Shown here: positions 15,844 to 20,558 of the stretch, one piece after another | Layout of the letters: each line of letters opens with the position of its first letter | Position numbering within the stretch: the first letter of the stretch is position 1 | NCBI GenBank assembly: GCA_966128725.1 | Contig: CBHYLN010000091.1 | Coordinates: 1-20,558, forward strand | Source of the DNA: JAFDZV01 sp966128725 | GTDB taxonomy: Bacteria > Bacteroidota > Ignavibacteria > OLB7 | Length of the DNA stretch: 20,558 nucleotides | Reading direction: 5' to 3' | Translations under genes and position numbers: made by a program | The notes under the pieces: model-generated | Told to the model about the DNA's origin: nothing | Databases searched by the model: none | What the model saw: the letters and a program-made list of their open reading frames with translations, nothing else

Positions 15844-17440
15844 TCATCTCCTCAGAAAGTATCTCTCGGGCACGATGTCCGAGCAGGAGCTGGAGCACTT
15901 CCAGTCCCTGCTTGACCGTGTTCCAGAATACAAGACCGAACTCCGGCAGGTGCTGGAGCTTCGTTCGTTGCTCCATGATGACGCCCTGACACTTACGCCA
16001 CCGGCCGACCTTTCGGAGCACATCCGCATTGCTGTTTCCAGCAGCTTCGCGGCCGACGCCATCGCCGAGTGGGAGGAAGAATCACGCCGCCGTCGCGTGT
16101 ATCTGCACCCTCTGGGTATTTCGCTCGGGGCACTTGTCGCTACGTGTCTTGCCGTTGGTGTAGCGCTCACCCCGACGCTGCCCACGCAACGGGCCAACAT
16201 GGCCGATGCTGGCGTTGGGGCATCCAAGGTTATCAGCGTTGCGCCCGATGCGCACGGAAAGCTGACACCGCCAACGCTTTCGCCGAACGCGCTGGCACAT
16301 GCACACATGACCAAGCCAGACGCCCTGTCGGTTGTTCCGGCATCCACGGCTGCTGGCACAAGCCCCGCAACCGATGCTTCGATTGCCGACGCGGCCATCA
16401 ACAGCCAGTTGAACAACGGGATCGGCGAGGATATGGCGATGCTTGGGCATGAACTGCCATACCGGAGCTCGATCGATGCCGGCACCAACAGTGGCGGCAA
16501 TATCGCGTTCAACGCCAACGATGGCACGGCGCACTCGATCGGCTCGCAGATGCTGAGCTCGGAACGGAGCACGCTTCTTTCGCGCGACCCGGCCGACCTG
16601 CTCCGGCGCGATGGAATGCAGCCAAGTTATAACCCGCAACTCGACGGCGGCATGCATCGCGAGGCACAGCCCGTGGCGCACGCGCCGGCACAGCCTGGCG
16701 AAACCATTGCCATGGCCGGTGATAAGGGGCGCAGCCTCACGTTCGGCGTGACAATCGGATCGGGCAGCGTGGCCGATAAGGATGCAAGCCCGACGGCGCT
16801 GTTGCAGAACTCGTACTACTTCTCGTTCGGCCTCAGCGGCAGCGATCGCATCGGCATCGAGATGGGCGCCTCGACGTTCCGGCGCGACAATGATGGCAGC
16901 ACTTCGTTCGCGAAGTTGACGCCCAACGATGCGGGCCTGGTGTTCGCATCAACCGGCACCAATCAGGGATATGCCGGCCTGGTGAGCGACGGCTCCAGCA
17001 GCACGTATCTGGGCAAGAGGTCGTTGGTTGATCCAGGCCCTGATGACAATCTGCCCACCAAGGATCTGCCCACACCGAAGAGTGGCGATGACTTGAAGAA
17101 CACCCGCTCATCCGGAGGTTCGGGCTCCGGTTCGTCCGGCTCGTCGAATCACAACGATGCAGCGAAGCCCTCGCTGAAGCCGATCACATACGGTGCCGTG
17201 TTCTACGACCGGCGCATCAAGCTGAGCACGAGCTGGGATCTGTGCGGGCGCGTAACGGTAGGCGGCGCGGATAACGGCGTGCTGACCAACGTACGGGCCT
17301 ACGCGGCATTCAGCCCCGGCGCCAAGAACGTTACGCTCACGATGGGCGTTGGTGGTTCGGCGCTGTACAACTTCAACGCCAAGAACCAGAGCTCGAGCGG
17401 CAACTTCGGCGTCTACTACGGAATCGAAACCGGATTCTGA
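15833..17440 (+). CDS. Putative anti-sigma factor: FecR-like N-terminus, one TM helix, large beta-rich C-terminal part
   Basis: 535 residues. Residues 1-50 (FDHLLRKYLSGTMSEQELEHFQSLL) resemble the N-terminal helical segment of FecR-like anti-sigma factors. An Arg-rich stop (RRRR, 85-88) and one TM helix (about 93-113, HPLGISLGALVATCLAVGVAL) follow. Residues about 115-290 are Ala/Thr/Ser/Gly-rich and probably disordered. From about residue 300 the chain is beta-strand-like: SLTFGVTIGSGS, YYFSFGLSGSDRIGIEMG, a Ser/Gly spacer (SGGSGSGSSGSS), ITYGAVFYDRRIKLS, LTMGVGGSALYNF. It ends GVYYGIETGF, with the terminal Phe typical of outer-membrane barrels. No zinc-type HxxxCxxC site is present. Overlap with the sigma gene supports the anti-sigma assignment. 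The function of the C-terminal part is unknown; it could sense the envelope. A terminator follows. Confidence 0.72.
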   Translation: MEFDHLLRKYLSGTMSEQELEHFQSLLDRVPEYKTELRQVLELRSLLHDDALTLTPPADLSEHIRIAVSSSFAADAIAEWEEESRRRRVYLHPLGISLGALVATCLAVGVALTPTLPTQRANMADAGVGASKVISVAPDAHGKLTPPTLSPNALAHAHMTKPDALSVVPASTAAGTSPATDASIADAAINSQLNNGIGEDMAMLGHELPYRSSIDAGTNSGGNIAFNANDGTAHSIGSQMLSSERSTLLSRDPADLLRRDGMQPSYNPQLDGGMHREAQPVAHAPAQPGETIAMAGDKGRSLTFGVTIGSGSVADKDASPTALLQNSYYFSFGLSGSDRIGIEMGASTFRRDNDGSTSFAKLTPNDAGLVFASTGTNQGYAGLVSDGSSSTYLGKRSLVDPGPDDNLPTKDLPTPKSGDDLKNTRSSGGSGSGSSGSSNHNDAAKPSLKPITYGAVFYDRRIKLSTSWDLCGRVTVGGADNGVLTNVRAYAAFSPGAKNVTLTMGVGGSALYNFNAKNQSSSGNFGVYYGIETGF

Positions 17441-17468
17441 GTGGCAGCCGATCTGGCGATGGATTTCT

Positions 17469-17511
17469 CAGGCGCCTCGACGCAATTGCCGCGCGAGGCG
17501 CCTGTTTGTTT
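17469..17511 (+). terminator. Rho-independent terminator of the sigma/anti-sigma operon
   Basis: CAGGCGCCTCG (17469-17479) pairs perfectly over 11 bp with CGAGGCGCCTG (17494-17504), with a 14-base loop and TTTGTTT right after. It begins 29 bases past the anti-sigma stop and separates this operon from the barrel protein. Confidence 0.9.
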
Positions 17512-17568
17512 CGCGCAAACCGTTCCGCTGTGCGCGGCAACCACATCATCCTCGAAATTCGAAACCGC

Positions 17569-18483
17569 ATGAAGACGCAACTCCGAAATCGTTCCGCATA
17601 TGCCCTGGTCGGGGCTCTGCTTCTGATTGCGTCGGCGTTGCAAGCCGGCGAACCGATGGTCCTTGCTCCGGGGAAGGGCCGGGTGGTCGTGTACGGCGGC
17701 ACGGGCAACACTCAGCATTACTACGATCTGCGTGGCAATCTGAAGAAGTTCGACACGCTGCACACCGAGTTCGTGGCAACATCGTTTGGCATCAACGGCT
17801 CCTACGGGCTGGCACCGGACGTGCAGTTGGATGTGGACATCCCGGTAGGATACTTCTCGCTCACCAGCGACGAACGCTTCCCGAAGCGAAGCATTTTTGC
17901 ACCGACGTATGTGGGCGTGGGCGCTACGTATCAGATCGGCCACGGAAACCTGAGTGGATCGGTAAGCACAATGCTGAAGCTGCCACCGGGCTTTCACAAC
18001 GGCATCTACGACGACCCGAAACACCCTTCATTCCTGAGCGACGGCTACATGCAGCTCACAACCACGCTGAACTTCGGGATGAAATCAAAGGAAGTATGGT
18101 TCAAGGGGATGGCCGGCTATAACTGGCGCGACGAGGAACCAGCCGATGAAATCGTGTACCGGGCCGAGGTTGGATTCAGCAAGGTGGAGGGCACCGGCGT
18201 GTTCGTAAGCGCAAACGGTGTAGTCTCGATGGCCGACGTGCAGAACCCGATGCAGCCGTTTTATGCCGGAGCGTCCGGAACCACCGAGGAACTGGCGCGC
18301 GTGGACGGCGGTCGCGGACTGTTCCGCACGATCGATCGCGAGAACTACTTCGCTATCAATGCCGGCGCATTTGTTGCCTTCTCCGACCGGGTGTTCCTGA
18401 GCGGGACGTACTCGATCCGATTGTTCGGCACCAACTCGTTGGCGATGCGCGGAGTGTATCTCGCAACCGGGTATAATTTTTAG
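17569..18483 (+). CDS. Probable outer-membrane beta-barrel protein
   Basis: 304 residues from the ATG at 17569. The signal peptide (MKTQLRNRSAYALVGALLLIASALQA) is likely cut after LQA. The mature protein alternates polar and hydrophobic residues in strands with aromatic girdles: RVVVYGGTGNTQHYYDL, TSFGINGSYGLAPDVQLDVDIPVGYFSL, PTYVGVGATYQIG, LTTTLNFGMKSKEVWFKGMAGYNW, YFAINAGAFVAFSDRVFLSGTYSIRLFG. It ends YLATGYNF, with a C-terminal Phe as recognised by the BAM machinery. The N-terminal half resembles transporter- or porin-type barrels with 'YGLAPDVQLDVDIPVG' style strands, but I cannot name the substrate. An upstream in-frame ATG (17506) lies in the terminator tail and was rejected. It is separated from the sigma operon by a terminator, so it has its own promoter, possibly read by that sigma factor. 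Confidence 0.78.
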   Translation: MKTQLRNRSAYALVGALLLIASALQAGEPMVLAPGKGRVVVYGGTGNTQHYYDLRGNLKKFDTLHTEFVATSFGINGSYGLAPDVQLDVDIPVGYFSLTSDERFPKRSIFAPTYVGVGATYQIGHGNLSGSVSTMLKLPPGFHNGIYDDPKHPSFLSDGYMQLTTTLNFGMKSKEVWFKGMAGYNWRDEEPADEIVYRAEVGFSKVEGTGVFVSANGVVSMADVQNPMQPFYAGASGTTEELARVDGGRGLFRTIDRENYFAINAGAFVAFSDRVFLSGTYSIRLFGTNSLAMRGVYLATGYNF

Positions 18484-18662
18484 CCGCTGACGAAGTAACT
18501 TCATCCGGGCAATGCTGTATAAACAGTGCCCGCGCCGATCAACCGTCGCGGTACAGGCCTGGATCGACGATGCTACGCTTTTCGCGGAACCGATATCTCA
18601 ACCTGCGGAGACCTGCTCCAACCATCGCCCACACACCCTGGCGTGCGGGCGGGAGCGCCATG

Positions 18663-20300
18663 ATGCCTACAGCCAACACAACGCCGCCCCGTAACGCTCC
18701 GTGGCACCAGCGTATCCCAACGCTCCTGCTTCTTGTGGCATTGGCGTTGGCGCCACGTTTGCTGCACGCTCAGATATCGGTATACCCGCCGGTGCTGTAT
18801 TCGGGCATGAACTCGTTGACGATTACCGCGCCCGCGGGGCTGCAGCAGGTTACCGGATACATCGGCGGACGCTGGCAAACGCTGCACACCGGGTTGGCGG
18901 CACCCTATATCAAAGTCACATCCGGCCCAATTTTCGGCCGGTGCGCCAAGAAGACATCGCTGGGGATATTTCTGTTGCTGGCACGCCCAAGCCGGATGTT
19001 TCGGCTGCGCGTGGTGGATTGCGACGGGAACATCAAGTACTTCGATTTCAGTGAAAGCATGGACTGGGACGTATACCGCGAACAGTTCGGCAACATCACA
19101 CTGGGCGCCACGGCCTGCCACACGTTCACTGTAAGCGCTCGCGGAACCACTATCATCATCGATTCGGTGGCAAGCCGTTCGCCGCTGTTCCAGATACGGC
19201 TTACCGGAGCACGCCCACCGTTGCGACTGGGCTCAGGGCGCGAGTACAAATACGACGTCTGTTTCCGGGCCACGAAGCTCGGATTCGTGAAGATGCCGAT
19301 CCTGGTGTATGTGCGGCGAAATTTCCCGGCGGGCGGACACACGAACTTCATCGTTGCCGACACAGCCTACGTCACGGTAGTGCCACCACGCGGTGGCATG
19401 CCGCAGACACCACGTCCCGCACCGCAGGTACGCCCCAAGCCAAGGGTGCTGGTAGCGCAGCCCAAGCCCATTATCATCGCGCGCCCCAAACCGAAGCCGC
19501 CGCGCCCACCGGTTGTGAAGGTTGTGCCGCCTCCGGATACGGCACACCGACCACCGCCGATCGCGGTTGTCACGCCTCGATCGGTTCCAGCGGAGATCGC
19601 GCCTGTTCAGCCGGCTATGCCAACCATTGCCGACGCGCCGTTACCCACGTTCACCGAGCAGGAACTTACCGACCCCACCACGCATCGTGCGGTGCTGATG
19701 CCAACCGCGCGCTCGGTTGATTCGGGACGGCTGTTCGTGGCAAACTACGATGGGGCCGGATGGATGGCGGGTTACGGCCTGGACGACCGCACCACGCTGC
19801 TCGGCGGATTTGCCTATGTGCCGGAGTTCATCTCCTACAACCTGGTGCTCACCGCCGGCGCTCGGCGCGAGCTGATCCGCGAGGACAACTTCCGCGTGGC
19901 CGCGGGGGCACAGTTCAACTTCTCCCGGACAGATCTTTCCTCCATCCTGCTGGCGGCCCCGTATGCCGTGGCCAGCCTGGGCGATGATGACCAGAGACTC
20001 ACGGCCGGAATCAGCTACACATGGCGGCATCATATCCCGGCCGACAGCATGCCGGCATTCGATAAAACAGCGATCGCGGTTGGGCTGGGCGGCGACTATC
20101 GATTTGCGCGCCACTGGAAGGCAGCCGCGGAAACGTACGTGATACAGGATGCCAGCGTGCAGCCGCTGGTGCTTACGCTGCGATACTTCGATCACCGTTT
20201 CGCGATCGACGCCGGCGTGGGGTTCGATCTGGGATTGATTGGCCCGGCACGCAGCGGCATGCGTGTGGCGCCGGTAATCTCCGGAACCTATGTGTGGTAG
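18663..20300 (+). CDS. Secreted protein with beta domain, proline-rich linker and C-terminal barrel-like domain
   Basis: 545 residues from the ATG at 18663 (GGAG at 18652-18655, 7 nt spacing); ATGs at 18660 and 18570 are also in frame. The signal peptide ends LALAPRLLHA. Three regions follow. (a) About residues 37-240: a beta-rich domain with several Cys and the pattern FGNITLGATACHTFTVSARG, where a periodic strand seems to introduce an Ig-like fold. (b) About 241-329: a proline-rich linker with repeated Pro/Lys dipeptides (RPKPRVLVAQPKP, ARPKPKPPRPPVVKV), similar in composition to TonB-type periplasm-spanning segments. (c) About 340-545: strands such as GWMAGYGLDDRTTLLGGFAYVPEF and NFRVAAGAQFNFSR, ending VISGTYVW with a terminal aromatic, as in outer-membrane barrels. 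Function unknown. The last eight codons and the stop are the first part of the tandem array starting at 20274. Confidence 0.75.
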   Translation: MPTANTTPPRNAPWHQRIPTLLLLVALALAPRLLHAQISVYPPVLYSGMNSLTITAPAGLQQVTGYIGGRWQTLHTGLAAPYIKVTSGPIFGRCAKKTSLGIFLLLARPSRMFRLRVVDCDGNIKYFDFSESMDWDVYREQFGNITLGATACHTFTVSARGTTIIIDSVASRSPLFQIRLTGARPPLRLGSGREYKYDVCFRATKLGFVKMPILVYVRRNFPAGGHTNFIVADTAYVTVVPPRGGMPQTPRPAPQVRPKPRVLVAQPKPIIIARPKPKPPRPPVVKVVPPPDTAHRPPPIAVVTPRSVPAEIAPVQPAMPTIADAPLPTFTEQELTDPTTHRAVLMPTARSVDSGRLFVANYDGAGWMAGYGLDDRTTLLGGFAYVPEFISYNLVLTAGARRELIREDNFRVAAGAQFNFSRTDLSSILLAAPYAVASLGDDDQRLTAGISYTWRHHIPADSMPAFDKTAIAVGLGGDYRFARHWKAAAETYVIQDASVQPLVLTLRYFDHRFAIDAGVGFDLGLIGPARSGMRVAPVISGTYVW

Positions 20301-20558
20301 CACCTTTGGTGCCGGACGGAAGAGTTCACACCGATCGCCGATAATCTCCGGAACCTATGTGTGGCAGCACCTGTGGTGTCGGACGGAAGAGTTCACCGCG
20401 ATCGCCGATAATCTCCAGAACCTATGTGTGGTAGCGCCTTTGGTGCCGGACGGAAGAGTTCACACCGATCGCCGATAATCTCCGGAACCTATGTGTGGTA
20501 GCACCTTTGGTGCCGGACGGAAGAGTTCACACCGATCGCCGATAATCTCCGGAACCTA
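20274..20558. repeat. 67-bp tandem repeat array, at least 4.25 units, running off the window
   Basis: Units start at 20274, 20341, 20408, 20475 and 20542, exactly 67 bases apart; the last is cut after 17 bases. Units 1 and 4 differ only at their first base. Unit 3 differs from unit 4 at two positions (10 and 29) and unit 2 at five (25, 33, 39, 57, 58). Unit 1 includes the last eight codons and stop of the preceding gene (reading ISGTYVW, stop), so every unit carries a copy of that gene end. Because 67 is not a multiple of three, the array cannot encode a protein repeat in one frame. Each unit contains a small hairpin (GCACC-TTT-GGTGC). There are no unique spacers, so this is not CRISPR. Confidence 0.97.

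Noticed and set aside
18490..18506. Small GAAGT-A-ACTTC hairpin after the barrel gene as a terminator
   Set aside because: The stem is only five pairs with a one-base loop and no T-run, so it is not convincing.
20290..20478. Open frame of about 62 codons inside the tandem array
   Set aside because: It arises from repeat units read in shifting frames (67 is not a multiple of 3), with no ribosome binding site and no conserved protein repeat.
20274..20558. CRISPR array
   Set aside because: The whole 67-base unit is repeated with only scattered substitutions; there are no unique spacers and no cas genes.

Overview
The window looks like chromosomal DNA from a GC-rich, diderm (Gram-negative type) bacterium. 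The support is several secreted outer-membrane-barrel-like proteins, a lipobox lipoprotein, a Wzx-type flippase and a Spy/CpxP-like periplasmic protein. A FecR-like anti-sigma N-terminus partnered with an ECF sigma factor, and the barrel-type proteins, are compatible with the Bacteroidota/Chlorobiota/Ignavibacteriota-Kapabacteria side of the tree, but this is only an inference. Several starts have clear Shine-Dalgarno sequences (GGAG/AGGA, 7-8 nt spacing), which is unlike typical Bacteroidia. No tRNA, rRNA, transposase, integrase or CRISPR array is visible.

Layout. (1) 1-4685, minus strand: a cell-surface polysaccharide operon, read from high to low coordinates: GT4 glycosyltransferase, Wzx/MATE-like flippase, polysaccharide-deacetylase-like protein, and a second GT4 glycosyltransferase cut by the window edge. 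All three junctions overlap, two of them as ATGA. (2) 4801-6498, minus: a solitary urocanate hydratase (hutU). (3) 6499-6922: a gap of about 420 bases with two palindromes and no supported gene. (4) 6923-9261, plus: a sorbosone-dehydrogenase-like lipoprotein, a ClpS adaptor and a secreted Cys-rich rhodanese, closed by a strong terminator at 9288-9327. (5) 9356-15143, minus: Lon protease, a Spy/CpxP-like chaperone (with its own terminator), a cytoplasmic rhodanese, a CPBP membrane protease and a secreted TPR protein. (6) 15316-20300, plus: an ECF sigma factor overlapping its putative membrane anti-sigma partner, a terminator, an outer-membrane barrel protein, and a secreted protein with a proline-rich linker and C-terminal barrel. 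(7) 20274 to the window end: a 67-bp tandem repeat array that starts inside the last codons of the preceding gene and runs off the window.

How they may work together. The minus-strand block 1-4685 should build, modify and flip a surface glycan. The middle of the window is rich in protein quality control (ClpS, Lon, Spy-like, CPBP protease) and has two rhodaneses. The right part looks like an envelope-sensing circuit: an ECF sigma factor, a single-pass anti-sigma factor whose periplasmic part itself looks beta-strand-rich, and envelope proteins downstream.

Most unusual items: the 67-bp array, whose substitutions preserve a small hairpin; the anti-sigma/barrel-like fusion; a ClpS with Asp where His is usual; and the Cys-rich rhodanese behind a palindromic leader.
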